A DNA stretch of 64,000 bases, taken from contig NZ_PYSY02000001.1 of the NCBI RefSeq assembly GCF_003049685.1, positions 1,550,001 through 1,614,000 on the forward strand, in the 5' to 3' direction. Positions 17,251 through 26,145 of this stretch are shown here, piece by piece. Below the pieces are notes generated by a model. That model worked only from the letters and a program-made list of their open reading frames with translations, had not been told where the DNA came from and did no database searches. Position numbers and translations under genes: made by a program. Position 1 is the stretch's first letter. Every line of letters starts with the position of its first letter. Source of the stretch: Brucella pituitosa (GTDB lineage: Bacteria > Pseudomonadota > Alphaproteobacteria > Rhizobiales > Rhizobiaceae).

Positions 17251-18171
17251 TCACGCATTACGAAAAGTATCGAAACGACCGCTACGCCGATAGGCTTCGA
17301 AAACATTGCGCAAATGTTCAGCGACAACCTGAATATGCTGCCGCGCATCAGGCTTGATAATCATCCCAAGCTGATAACGCCCAAGCTGCGGGAGATCATG
17401 TTCCGCACCAAGAGCGACGATCCCTTCACCAAGCAAGGTTTTACCGAAAGGTGCAATGGCGAGATCAGCCATGATCGCAGCGCGCTGGCCTGTTGAATGA
17501 GAGCTCATATAGGCGATGCGGTAAGGACGTCCTGACTTCTCAAGGGCCTCAAGCGCATTTCCCCGCCAGGCGCAGCCCTCTTCCCATATTGAAAGTGGCA
17601 GCGGATCACGGCGATAGGCGGTGCCGCATTTGGCTCCCGCCCACACCAGCTCTTCATCGAGCAATATCTCAACATCGCCTTTGCTCGGGACCGTATGCGA
17701 GAGATTTATGAGCGTCACATCCAGACGACGTTCATCCAATCGCTTACGTAAATTGCTGCTCTGATCGATCACCACATCAACAGTTACACCCGGATGGGTT
17801 TCAGCAAAGCGCTTCAAGACAAGAGGCAAAACGCATTCACCAATGTCATCCGGCGAACCGAGCCGAACCACGCCTGTAACGGTCGGGGCCACAAATTTTG
17901 CTACTGCTTCGCGATTGAGAGCGAGCAAACGCCGTGCATAGCCAAGCAGCACTTCACCATCGCTGGTCAGTGTCACAGACCGGGCGTCGCGTTCAAAGAC
18001 GGCGACACCGAGCTGCTCCTCAAGCTTCTTGATTTGCATCGAAACGGCTGAAGGCGTGCGAAACACCACATTTGCCGCCGCCGAAAAGCTACCCGTATCT
18101 GCAATGGCTGCAAATGTACGCAGCACATCAATATCGAGCATTGGCAGAGGATGCTGAACCGGCGCTGTCAT
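17251..18171 (-). CDS. LysR-family transcriptional regulator
   Basis: A 306-residue regulator. The winged helix-turn-helix is at about residues 13-70 (LRTFAAIADTGSFSAAANVV, PSAVSMQIKKLEEQLG), followed by the periplasmic-binding-like effector domain. GGAG precedes the ATG by six bases; a later ATG (18141) is also in frame. It is divergent from the DUF1127 gene, and the shared region contains inverted GTTCAAT/ATTGAAC arms. Its effector is unknown. The DNA-binding domain does not, from memory, begin like VtlR/LsrB, so I do not give it that name. Confidence 0.9.
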   Translation of the reverse strand: MTAPVQHPLPMLDIDVLRTFAAIADTGSFSAAANVVFRTPSAVSMQIKKLEEQLGVAVFERDARSVTLTSDGEVLLGYARRLLALNREAVAKFVAPTVTGVVRLGSPDDIGECVLPLVLKRFAETHPGVTVDVVIDQSSNLRKRLDERRLDVTLINLSHTVPSKGDVEILLDEELVWAGAKCGTAYRRDPLPLSIWEEGCAWRGNALEALEKSGRPYRIAYMSSHSTGQRAAIMADLAIAPFGKTLLGEGIVALGAEHDLPQLGRYQLGMIIKPDARQHIQVVAEHLRNVFEAYRRSGRFDTFRNA

Positions 18172-18192
18172 AGTGGACTCCGCATTTTATTA

Positions 18193-18240
18193 GTTCAATT
18201 TTTCTGATGTTATACCTTTCTATATTTCATTTGATTGAAC
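18193..18240. promoter_or_regulatory. Inverted repeat in the LysR/DUF1127 divergent promoter
   Basis: GTTCAAT (18193-18199) and ATTGAAC (18234-18240) are perfect inverted arms 34 bases apart in an AT-rich stretch. LysR regulators bind dyads near their own promoter, so this is a candidate site, although the spacing is wider than a single T-N11-A box. Confidence 0.4.
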
Positions 18241-18325
18241 GTCAAGATGGTCGCAAGCTGTCAACATCGAGATCAGAGCATCTCAACTCAACCACTTGGT
18301 CTCACTTTTTGTCAGGAGAACGAAA

Positions 18326-18562
18326 ATGAGCATTCAATGTGAAGCACTGAAAAGCGAATGCGGTTCGCGCCCAACGATGATCCCGTACTGGTTGCAAGAT
18401 AAGATTGCATCAGTAGTCTCGTATTATTCTTACTGGGCGTATCAGCGGCGCATCAGGAAAAGCCGCAGAATGCTGGAAGCTTTACCGGAGCATATCTTGC
18501 ACGATATTGGCTGGCCTTGCGTGGATGATCGCCTCCCGGGCATCACCAGAAACCCAAAATAG
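18326..18562 (+). CDS. DUF1127 (YjiS-like) small protein
   Basis: A 78-residue protein with a C-terminal DUF1127 domain: YQRRIRKSRRMLEALPEHILHDIGW, ending in the family's L..DIG motif. A CAGGAG sequence seven bases before the ATG supports this start. DUF1127 proteins in alphaproteobacteria are small arginine-rich proteins linked to RNA turnover and to phosphate or fucose-related phenotypes. In Brucella some are direct targets of a LysR regulator, and this gene lies divergent from a LysR gene. The N-terminal 30 residues, with two Cys, are not conserved in short family members. Confidence 0.85.
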   Translation: MSIQCEALKSECGSRPTMIPYWLQDKIASVVSYYSYWAYQRRIRKSRRMLEALPEHILHDIGWPCVDDRLPGITRNPK

Positions 18563-18580
18563 TAACAATGCAAAAAGACA

Positions 18581-18610
18581 ATTGAGGGCAGGATAAGCCT
18601 TGCCCTCAAT
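18581..18610 (+). terminator. Hairpin downstream of the DUF1127 gene
   Basis: ATTGAGGGCA pairs perfectly with TGCCCTCAAT around a ten-base loop, 18 bases after the stop. Only a short T-run (ATTTA) follows, so termination is likely but not textbook. Confidence 0.7.
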
Positions 18611-18689
18611 TTAGCGACATATAGATGCCATTATACGGCAGGCATTTAGCCGCACTATTCAATCTGAAAGTTCTATGTCTCAATATGTC

Positions 18690-18868
18690 TGTCCTGTTTG
18701 CGTCATAGCCTACCCCCTATAAATCCGGGCTGTTGCAACAGGATAACCGGTCAAAATGCGACCGGATGACTGGGCCTGAATGAGGTCCCCATGTCATGAC
18801 GGAGGCACAAAGCCTGAATTGCGTCGGGAACCGCAGTAAAGGCTTTCGAGAATGGGAACGATCAGGCT
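18690..18868 (+). ncRNA. Structured 5' leader of the GlxA-type regulator, candidate cis-regulatory RNA
   Basis: The bases before the start codon are full of pairing. The palindrome CTGTTGCAACAG is at 18730-18741. CCGGTC/GACCGG form a stem at 18747-18765. ATGAC/GTCAT with TGGG..CCT/AGG..CCCCA form one at 18766-18797. AGGC/GCCT pair at 18803-18815. The GCCT arm can instead form AAAGCCT/AGGCTTT (18809-18815 with 18840-18846), so two folds exclude each other just before the ATG. It does not match the glycine riboswitch core that I would expect near a betaine gene. The class is unknown. Confidence 0.4.
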
Positions 18869-19867
18869 ATGAATCAAGCTTCATCGATTAAGCGGTCTAT
18901 TGTTTTTTTTCTGGTCCCTGACTTCTCGATGATCGCATTTGCGACAGCGATCGAACCGCTGCGCATTGCTAATCGAATGCTGGGTTATGAGGCCTATCGC
19001 TGGCGGCTCACCTCCACTGATGGCAAGCCGGTTAAAGCGTCAAATGGCGTGGAATGCGCGGTCAATGCGTCGCTGGAAGACGAGCGCCGCTTTCTGCAGC
19101 GCGAACAGCGCCCATCTATGGTGTTTGTCTGCTCCGGTGTCTATGTCGAAGACTTCCGCAACAAGTCCGTCTTTGCGTGGCTCCGCGAGGAATACAATCG
19201 CGGGGTCGCGGTTGGCGGTCTTTGTACCGGCGCGCATATTCTGGCGGCAGCAGGCCTTCTATCTGGCAAACGCTGTGCCATTCACTGGGAAAACCTGCCA
19301 GGTTTTTCGGAAGCCTTTCCAAAGGCGGAGGTGTATGCCGATCTCTTTGAGGTAGACAGCAACATCTATACCTGCGCAGGCGGAACGGCATCGCTCGATA
19401 TGATGCTAAAGCTCATCGGCGACGATTTTGACGATAATCTGGTCAATCGAATTTGCGAACAGGCCCTCACCGACAGGGTTCGCAATCCACATGATCGTCA
19501 GCGTCTGCCATTACGCGCACGTCTCGGCATTCAGAACTCGAAGATACTCACCATCATCGAAATGATGGAGGCTAATCTTTCTGAACCAGAAGCACTCATC
19601 GACGTAGCCCATAATATTGGCCTGTCGCGTCGTCAGGTCGAACGTCTCTTCCGCCAGGAGATGGGGCGCTCGCCCGCGCGCTACTATCTCGAAATACGCC
19701 TCGACAGAGCGCGGCATCTGCTGCTGCAATCATCCATGCCAGTGGTCGAAGTGGCCGTCGCGTGTGGCTTCGTTTCCGCGTCGCATTTTTCCAAGTGCTA
19801 TCGTGAACTTTACGGACGTTCGCCACAGCAGGAGCGCGCTGATCGTAAAATGCTCATCGCGGCTTAA
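18869..19867 (+). CDS. GlxA-family AraC-type transcriptional regulator
   Basis: A 332-residue regulator with a DJ-1/PfpI-like N-terminal domain (residues about 10-185; Cys119 in GGLCTGAHILAAAGLL) and a C-terminal AraC helix-turn-helix pair (about 225-325; DVAHNIGLSRRQVERLFRQ and VVEVAVACGFVSASHFSKCY). This fold is shared with GbdR, the glycine betaine/dimethylglycine-responsive activator of Pseudomonas. The next gene is a dimethylglycine dehydrogenase-like enzyme, so a GbdR-like role is plausible. A structured leader precedes it and a clean terminator follows, so regulator and enzyme are separate transcripts. Confidence 0.9.
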   Translation: MNQASSIKRSIVFFLVPDFSMIAFATAIEPLRIANRMLGYEAYRWRLTSTDGKPVKASNGVECAVNASLEDERRFLQREQRPSMVFVCSGVYVEDFRNKSVFAWLREEYNRGVAVGGLCTGAHILAAAGLLSGKRCAIHWENLPGFSEAFPKAEVYADLFEVDSNIYTCAGGTASLDMMLKLIGDDFDDNLVNRICEQALTDRVRNPHDRQRLPLRARLGIQNSKILTIIEMMEANLSEPEALIDVAHNIGLSRRQVERLFRQEMGRSPARYYLEIRLDRARHLLLQSSMPVVEVAVACGFVSASHFSKCYRELYGRSPQQERADRKMLIAA

Positions 19868-19885
19868 CCGCTATTCCTGCCTCAC

Positions 19886-19917
19886 AAGCCGCATCTCTCA
19901 CGGTGCGGCTTTTCTTT
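19886..19917 (+). terminator. Intrinsic terminator of the GlxA-type regulator
   Basis: AAGCCGCA pairs with TGCGGCTT around a ten-base loop and is followed by TTCTTTT. Confidence 0.85.
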
Positions 19918-20112
19918 TAAAATCATATTGATAAGCCTAACCCCTGAATCAAATCATCAGCTTGATACATGGTCAGACCATGCGCATACGCACCGACGTG
20001 CAGCAACCAATAAGCTTCGGTCGCCCCACGCCGTGATTATGTCGTAGAATGACAATTGTCGGTCCATGCCAATCACTATGATTCCATCAAATACAAAATG
20101 GGATCGCATAAA

Positions 20113-22674
20113 ATGGCAGAGTTTCCTAAGAAGGCGAAAGTAGTCATTGTCGGGCTCGGCGGCATCGTTGGTGCGTCGGTCGTCCACCACCTGATTGAAC
20201 GTGGCTGGGACGATATTGTCGGTATCGATAAATCCGGCATCCCCACCGATATTGGCTCGACAGCGCACGCATCCGACTTCTGCTACGCCACCAGCCATGA
20301 CTTCCTGTCGTGCTGGACGACGCTCTACTCCATCGATTTCTACGAAAAGATGGGCCATTACGCCCGCGTTGGCGGCATTGAAGTTGCCCGCGTCGGTGAC
20401 GATTCCCGTATGGATGAGTTGAAGCGCAAAGTGGCGTCTGGGAAAGCCTTTGGCACCCGCGCCCGCCTGATGGAACCATCCGAGGTCAAAGAAAAGTTTC
20501 CGCTTATTGAAGAGAGCCTCGTTCAGGGCGGCTTGTGGGACCCAGATGCGGGTCTTGTCATCCCTCGCTCGCAGACGGTTGCTGGCAAGCTGATCGATCA
20601 GGCCGAAGCTGCAGGCAAACTGCAAAGCTTTGCCAATACCCCGGCGCAGTCGCTTGTTGTTGAGAACGGTCGCATCAAGGGTGTTGTCACCCATCGCGGT
20701 ACGATTGAAGCCGATTATGTGGTCATTTGTGCGGGGCTATGGGGTCGTCTGATTGCCGAAATGGTTGGCGAAGACCTGCCGGTGATGCCAATTGACCATC
20801 CGCTCACATTCTTCGGCCCCTACAATGAATTTGCCGGCACCGGCAAGGAAATCGGCTGGCCGCTTCTGCGTGATCAGGGCAACTCGGCCTATATGCGCGA
20901 CACCGGCGATCCGAAGACTGCTGAAGGCGGCCAGATCGAATGGGGCTACTACGAGGAAACCAATCCGCGCCTTTGCCATCCGCGTGATCTACTGGAGAAG
21001 CATGAAGCCCGTCTTTCACCATCCCAGCGCGATCTCGACATGGAACAGGTACTTGAGCCGCTCGAACGCGCCATCGAACTGACGCCGATCCTTGGTGAAC
21101 TGGGCTACAATGAAAGCCACTCCTTCAATGGCTTTCTTCAGGTCACGACCGATGGTGGCCCATCCATGGGCGAAAGTCAGAAGGTGCGCGGGCTTTGGTA
21201 TGCAGTTGCCATATGGGTCAAGGATGGCCCCGGCATGGGCAAGCTCATCGCCGATTGGATGACCGATGGCCGTACTTCCATCGACCACCATGCCATCGAC
21301 TATTCGCGCTTCTATCCGCATCAGATGACTGAGCAGTTCATCTGGGATCGCTGCACTGAAACCGCGATGAAGGTCTATAACCCAGCAGTCCATCCGCGTG
21401 AGCCATTCTCCAAGGGCAGGAATATTCGCCGCTCGCCATTCTATGAACGCGAGAAGGAGCTAGGTGGCCATTTCATGGAGCTCGGCGGCTGGGAGCGCGC
21501 GCACGGTTATGCGGCCAACGAGCACCTGCTGGAAAAATATGGCGACCGCGTCCCGGTGCGTGAGAACGAATGGGACAACCGCCATTTCTGGCGCGTATCC
21601 AACGCCGAGCATCTGGCTCTGAGCGATGATTGCGGCATCATCAATCTCTCGCACTTCGCCATGTACGATATTGAAGGCCCAGATCATGTCGAGCTGATGG
21701 AATGGCTATGTGCTGCCAAGATCGGCGGCGATGCCAATATCGGAAAAGGCATCTACACCCACTTCCTCGACGATGAAGGCATGGTTCGTGCTGACTTCAC
21801 CGCAATCCGCATGGCTGACCGCATCCGTATGATCAACGGCGCTGATGCTGGTCCGCGCGACTTCCACTACATGCGCCGCGTAGCCGAAGATAAGGGCTTT
21901 GACGTCACCATCACCGATGTCACGGAAAAATACGTAACCATTGGCATCTGGGGACCAAATGCGCGCGACAATCTCAAGAAAGTCGTTGAAGATCCCGATG
22001 GTCTCAATGTCGAGAATTTTGCATTTGCAGCCATCAAGCCGATCCGTATTGCTGGCAAGGACGTGACAGCGTTCCGCATTTCGTATGTTGGCGAACAGGG
22101 CTGGGAATTGCATATGCGCTATGAGGATGGCCTGGCCATCTGGGATGCGCTGCGCTCGACTGGTGCTATTGCCGTGGGCGTCGAAACCTATGCGAATACG
22201 CGCCGCATGGAAAAGAGCCTGCGTCTCCAAAATGCGGACCTGCTCACCGAGTATAATCTGCTCGAAGCAGACCTCGCGCGCCCAAAGGTCAAGGAAGCGG
22301 ATTTCCGCGGCAAGGCCAAACACCTTGAATACAAGGCTCGCGAGCACCAGCCAGCCATGCTCTGCACGCTGGTTATGAGCGAGAATGTCGATTCCAAAGG
22401 CGTCGCTCGTTATCCGGTTGGCATCCTGCCAGTTATGGATCCAGAAACCGGCGAAACATTGGTCGATGACCTCGGCCGCCGTTCGTTCACTTCGTCCATC
22501 GCTTACGGCCCGACAATCGGCAAAAACATCGCACTTGCTTATCTGCCTTGGTCCTATTGCCAGGAAGGCCGTAAGCTCAACGTGGAATATTTCGGCGAAA
22601 CCTATCCGGTCGAAGTCGTATCAATTGGCTACAAGCCGCTTTACGATCCGGAAAACCTCAAGCCGCGCAGTTGA
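20113..22674 (+). CDS. FAD-dependent dimethylglycine/sarcosine dehydrogenase-like protein
   Basis: A 853-residue two-part enzyme. The N-terminal DAO flavin domain starts with KVVIVGLGGIVGASVVHHL and carries GSTAHASDF, where family members bind FAD covalently through His. A linker leads to a C-terminal GcvT-like tetrahydrofolate domain (LSHFAMYDIEGPDHVELM, ISYVGEQGWELH, GVETYANTRRMEKSLR). Such proteins oxidatively demethylate dimethylglycine or sarcosine, passing the one-carbon unit to tetrahydrofolate. The start at 20113 (MAEFPKKAK) fits the domain; ATGs at 20098 and 20056 are in frame. It follows a GbdR-like regulator. A closely related substrate cannot be excluded. Confidence 0.88.
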   Translation: MAEFPKKAKVVIVGLGGIVGASVVHHLIERGWDDIVGIDKSGIPTDIGSTAHASDFCYATSHDFLSCWTTLYSIDFYEKMGHYARVGGIEVARVGDDSRMDELKRKVASGKAFGTRARLMEPSEVKEKFPLIEESLVQGGLWDPDAGLVIPRSQTVAGKLIDQAEAAGKLQSFANTPAQSLVVENGRIKGVVTHRGTIEADYVVICAGLWGRLIAEMVGEDLPVMPIDHPLTFFGPYNEFAGTGKEIGWPLLRDQGNSAYMRDTGDPKTAEGGQIEWGYYEETNPRLCHPRDLLEKHEARLSPSQRDLDMEQVLEPLERAIELTPILGELGYNESHSFNGFLQVTTDGGPSMGESQKVRGLWYAVAIWVKDGPGMGKLIADWMTDGRTSIDHHAIDYSRFYPHQMTEQFIWDRCTETAMKVYNPAVHPREPFSKGRNIRRSPFYEREKELGGHFMELGGWERAHGYAANEHLLEKYGDRVPVRENEWDNRHFWRVSNAEHLALSDDCGIINLSHFAMYDIEGPDHVELMEWLCAAKIGGDANIGKGIYTHFLDDEGMVRADFTAIRMADRIRMINGADAGPRDFHYMRRVAEDKGFDVTITDVTEKYVTIGIWGPNARDNLKKVVEDPDGLNVENFAFAAIKPIRIAGKDVTAFRISYVGEQGWELHMRYEDGLAIWDALRSTGAIAVGVETYANTRRMEKSLRLQNADLLTEYNLLEADLARPKVKEADFRGKAKHLEYKAREHQPAMLCTLVMSENVDSKGVARYPVGILPVMDPETGETLVDDLGRRSFTSSIAYGPTIGKNIALAYLPWSYCQEGRKLNVEYFGETYPVEVVSIGYKPLYDPENLKPRS

Positions 22675-22685
22675 TGACAGGCAAC

Positions 22686-22714
22686 AAAAAGCCGGGGCGA
22701 ACACCCCGGCTTTT
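22686..22714. terminator. Bidirectional terminator after the DmgDH-like gene
   Basis: AAAAAGCCGGGG pairs with CCCCGGCTTTT around CGAACA. T-runs on both strands let it serve the dehydrogenase and the convergent small secreted protein gene. Confidence 0.9.
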
Positions 22715-22731
22715 CAATGTCACACAGTTGC

Positions 22732-23022
22732 TTACTGAATAGTCGCCTTGCCACCTGAAATCGTGATCGTTTCGTCACCCTTCAGCGCCTCACGATCACC
22801 GTTCGGGAACGTTACGAAGCAGCCACCATTGCAAAAATCTACCGTCTCACCCGGTGCAACCAGCATTTCACGCTTGGAAGCACCTTCGGTAACGACAATA
22901 GTCTGCGCTGCGCTGTCGTTATTGGCAACGGTTGCAGCATAAAGGCTCGGTATGGAGAACGAAATAGCGAGAATCGCACCAATCGCAACCTTGCCAGCAT
23001 AATTGACCTGAGTTCTGTTCAT
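22732..23022 (-). CDS. Small secreted protein of unknown function
   Basis: A 96-residue protein with a typical signal peptide: a basic start, the hydrophobic KVAIGAILAISFSIPSLYA, and a likely cut after LYAA. The mature part of about 65 residues is beta-rich. It has a CNGGC pair (Cys-Asn-Gly-Gly-Cys) that could form a disulfide or bind a metal, then FVTFPNGDREALKGDE. I do not recognise a named family. It lies convergent to the DmgDH-like gene, upstream of nothing obvious on its strand, and shares a terminator. Confidence 0.75.
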   Translation of the reverse strand: MNRTQVNYAGKVAIGAILAISFSIPSLYAATVANNDSAAQTIVVTEGASKREMLVAPGETVDFCNGGCFVTFPNGDREALKGDETITISGGKATIQ

Positions 23023-23174
23023 ATCGTTTCAGCGTTTCCGCCGCTCCCGCTACAAGCCTGATATTCGGCCCCATTGCTCCGAGACAGTGTACCTGCCCCC
23101 TTTTCATGATCATTTATAAAGCTTCAAAACTGAACTGCAACTGAACGACATGTTCATAAATTACACCCGTTTAT

Positions 23175-25778
23175 TCAGACCTTGTCATCATGTTCCGGCT
23201 TTTCAGCCTTTTCAGGCTCTGCTGGCTTTTCCTTCCGCGTTTTTGCTGCGCGTGAGACATCCTTATTAACCAGCTCCGAAAGCTTCTCGATTTCAGAAAC
23301 ACCAAGTACGAGATCGGTTGAGGACGAAGCGAGCTGGATACCTTCCGCGTGGAATCGCTCTACAATCTGGAATCGCAGCTCGTTTTTGATACCACCAGTC
23401 GATGTAATATCAGCAACATGCGCATAGACATCGAAAATCATCAGCGAGTCAGTCATGCTCTGAAACGCAACGAACGGCTCCGGATTCTTCAAGATCGACG
23501 GATGGCTGCGGATGATTTCAAGCAGCAAAGAGTGAACGCGACGCGGCTCATCCGTATAGGCTGCCTGCACATTGATATCGATGCGGCCAAGCTTGTTGCG
23601 AAGCGTCCAGTTACCGACATTGCCATTGATAAGCGTGGAATTGGGAACCACAATCGATTGCTTCTGAAACGTCTCAACTTCCGTCGCGCGAACACTGATC
23701 TTTTTGACGATACCGCTGACGGTTCCCGCCTCAACCCAGTCACCAACCTTGAATGGCCGCTCAGCGAGCAGAATCAGACCGGAAACAAAGTTCTGGACGA
23801 TATTCTGAAGACCAAAACCGATACCAAGTGACAGACCGCCGGCAATCAGTGCCAGGCTGGAAAGATTGAAGCCAGCCGCAGACACCGCGACAAGTGCTGC
23901 AAGAACCAAACCGACATAGCCGATCACTGTACGGATCGAATTGCGCACGCCTGAGTCGACGCGCCCGCGCGCCATGACGCTATTGTCGAGCCAGTTCTGG
24001 AACCAGCGCGTCATCAGATAAACAAGAACGAAAAGTGCTATACCCGTCAGTATCCCCATCAGCGAGATGGAAATATTTCCGATCTGAAAGCCCGTCATCA
24101 GATTGTAGAATGTGCTTTTCAGCTCCGACCACTGGAAACCGAACTGCATAAGCACAAGCGGTATGCCGACCAATGCCACGACAAAATTGATCAGAATGCC
24201 AACCGCAAGCCCGATCTGGTCGAGAGTCGCTTCATCAAAATGAAAGCGGTCACGCATCACGCGCCCAATCGGGCTGGAAGCGAAAGCCTGTTCTTCCGAA
24301 ATCGCCCGTCCCGTCAGAAAGCCGAGATACATCGTGACAAGGAACGCGCCGGTTACGACAATCTGCTGCGCCGCAAAACGCGCAAGACCGATAAAGCCGA
24401 AACCTGCCGCAAAGATCGGCAAAAGCCCGATAATAATCAGGAAAATCCGAAATGCTTTAGGCCAGGGACGGACGCCCTCTTCACCGTTTCTCTCAATAGG
24501 CTTCAACAACGCGATGATTAATATCAAAACGCCGATTACTACGGTTGAGAGCAGGCTTTTCGCCATTGTCAGCGAAAGCGGTGAAGAAAGGATCTGATTG
24601 ACTTTGCCGAAGAACGAGTCGAGCCCGTTGATCAGCGCCATACCCGTAATCAGCCAGACAAGAACCCGTCCCGGACGGGGGGCAACAGGCACCAGTCGCC
24701 ACGCGGGCGTGTAGGGGCTGATACAGGCAAATGCGAGCCGGCTGATGAAGAAAACAATGCCCAGAACGATAAAGAGCGACTGTAAAAGCGCTGCAATATC
24801 GGGCCTTAAGACATTGAAGTAGTTAAGAAAGAAATATGTTGTGGCAAGGAAAACCCCAACCGCGCCCGATGGGATAGCTGTTGACCAGAAAGCCACGGAC
24901 AAGCGGCTCAGATAGGACGGTGCTTCAATTGTCGGATCACGCTCATAAAGAGAACCGAGCATACGGCGCGCGCCAAGCTGGATGATCAGTGCTGCAACGA
25001 ATGCGAAAAAGGCCGCTGCAAGAAACGAGTTCAGCTTGAAAGTGAAAACGAAGCGCCACCACGACTTCACGACACTCCATAGCGAAACCATCTGGTCGCC
25101 TGCGGCCGATGTCACTTCCGATCCAAGCGTCAGGTCGAGGCTGACGCGCTGTGACAGCGTCTGTGTGAACAAATCACGGCGCATATTGCCGATTCTTGCC
25201 GACATTTGATTGACTGAAAGCGATGCGTCTTCGGTTTCGCCAATGACCGCATTGATTTCTGCCTTTTCAGCAGCCAATCGCGCACGCTCTTCTGCGACAA
25301 TAGTTGGCTCTGCCGGTTGATCGCCCGAAGGGGCTGCACCCAATTGTTCAAGGCGCGTGTTGATTTCGGTCAGACGCGGACGAAACGCTACACCGGCATC
25401 AAGCAGCTTCTTGGAAAGGCTATCAAGCTGCAGCTTGAGATTGGCCAGCGTTTCATCGCTGGTTGCAGACTTCTGCAACTGATCGTTGATGGTTTTGGTT
25501 TGTTGCTTGAGATCGTTGATAATCGGCTTTTGCTGCTGCACCACGCTTGATACGGGCGCGCTATTCGTAGCAGGTGCAGGAGCGGTAGGAACGGCCGTTC
25601 CCGCTGGCGCAGCTGGGGCTGGCGCCACTTGCGCGGCAGCAGGCTGAGCAGGTTTGCTATCCTGAGCAAACGAACCATCCAGCGCTCCAAGCGACACAGC
25701 AAAACTGGTCATTGCAAATGCAATGGCGCGGAACGTCGGTAAATATGCCAATTTGAACTCTGCCAATTTCACGATCAC
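23175..25778 (-). CDS. Large mechanosensitive channel, MscS family with DUF3772
   Basis: A 867-residue inner-membrane protein. A signal peptide ends at GSFAQ, then a Pro/Ala-rich linker and a periplasmic helical DUF3772-like domain (about 80-200) rich in coiled-coil patterns. About ten membrane helices follow, then the MscS core near 640-720: SLGIGFGLQNIVQNFVSGLILLAERPFKVGD and VVPNSTLINGNV. It ends in a charged tail (KTRKEKPAEPEKAEKPEHDDK). Like MscK/YjeP relatives it should gate under membrane tension during osmotic downshock. The likely start is GTG. A divergent hypothetical gene lies upstream. Confidence 0.92.
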   Translation of the reverse strand: MIVKLAEFKLAYLPTFRAIAFAMTSFAVSLGALDGSFAQDSKPAQPAAAQVAPAPAAPAGTAVPTAPAPATNSAPVSSVVQQQKPIINDLKQQTKTINDQLQKSATSDETLANLKLQLDSLSKKLLDAGVAFRPRLTEINTRLEQLGAAPSGDQPAEPTIVAEERARLAAEKAEINAVIGETEDASLSVNQMSARIGNMRRDLFTQTLSQRVSLDLTLGSEVTSAAGDQMVSLWSVVKSWWRFVFTFKLNSFLAAAFFAFVAALIIQLGARRMLGSLYERDPTIEAPSYLSRLSVAFWSTAIPSGAVGVFLATTYFFLNYFNVLRPDIAALLQSLFIVLGIVFFISRLAFACISPYTPAWRLVPVAPRPGRVLVWLITGMALINGLDSFFGKVNQILSSPLSLTMAKSLLSTVVIGVLILIIALLKPIERNGEEGVRPWPKAFRIFLIIIGLLPIFAAGFGFIGLARFAAQQIVVTGAFLVTMYLGFLTGRAISEEQAFASSPIGRVMRDRFHFDEATLDQIGLAVGILINFVVALVGIPLVLMQFGFQWSELKSTFYNLMTGFQIGNISISLMGILTGIALFVLVYLMTRWFQNWLDNSVMARGRVDSGVRNSIRTVIGYVGLVLAALVAVSAAGFNLSSLALIAGGLSLGIGFGLQNIVQNFVSGLILLAERPFKVGDWVEAGTVSGIVKKISVRATEVETFQKQSIVVPNSTLINGNVGNWTLRNKLGRIDINVQAAYTDEPRRVHSLLLEIIRSHPSILKNPEPFVAFQSMTDSLMIFDVYAHVADITSTGGIKNELRFQIVERFHAEGIQLASSSTDLVLGVSEIEKLSELVNKDVSRAAKTRKEKPAEPEKAEKPEHDDKV

Positions 25779-26133
25779 TGTTTCAACATAAAGCGCGTTA
25801 AAGCGGAAACAACCCCTACAACATTGGTCTGAAAATCGAAATCGGTTTTATAATCGAGCGTGCCCAGACGAGGATGGATCTGTTTTTCCGCACCGGAGAT
25901 TCAAAACCATGTCGACCCGCTTCATTCTCACCAACAAGCGAAACACGACAGAAATAGATTCCAATTTGTGAATCGATGCTGTAGGTGTCAACGCTAAGTA
26001 CCGATAAGATGACGAACTTTTCCTATCGGGCTTTGCATAAAATCGAATAACTAGAGCGGGTTAGACCATTGAGAGAACCGCTCTGGCACTGGCTAATTTC
26101 TGCGGAACGACTGTAGAGGAAAGTCCGAGCGTT
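25779..26133. other. Intergenic region between the MscS-type gene and a hypothetical gene
   Basis: No supported gene. It holds a weak CCGATA/TATCGG dyad near 26000-26028 and a hairpin with AGAGCGG/CCGCTCT arms (26052-26083) resembling the dispersed repeat arms. Promoters for the divergent neighbours must lie here, but I see no clear -35/-10 pair. Confidence 0.5.
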
Positions 26134-26145
26134 TTGATTAAGGGC

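Noticed and set aside
18690..18868. Glycine riboswitch before the GlxA-type regulator
   Set aside because: Paired stems are present, but the conserved glycine-aptamer sequences are not; kept only as an unclassified structured leader.
26100..26135. RNase P RNA-like word GAGGAAAGTCCGAGCG
   Set aside because: It resembles the conserved P4 strand, but the rest of the roughly 400-base RNA, including the 3' partner, is not present.
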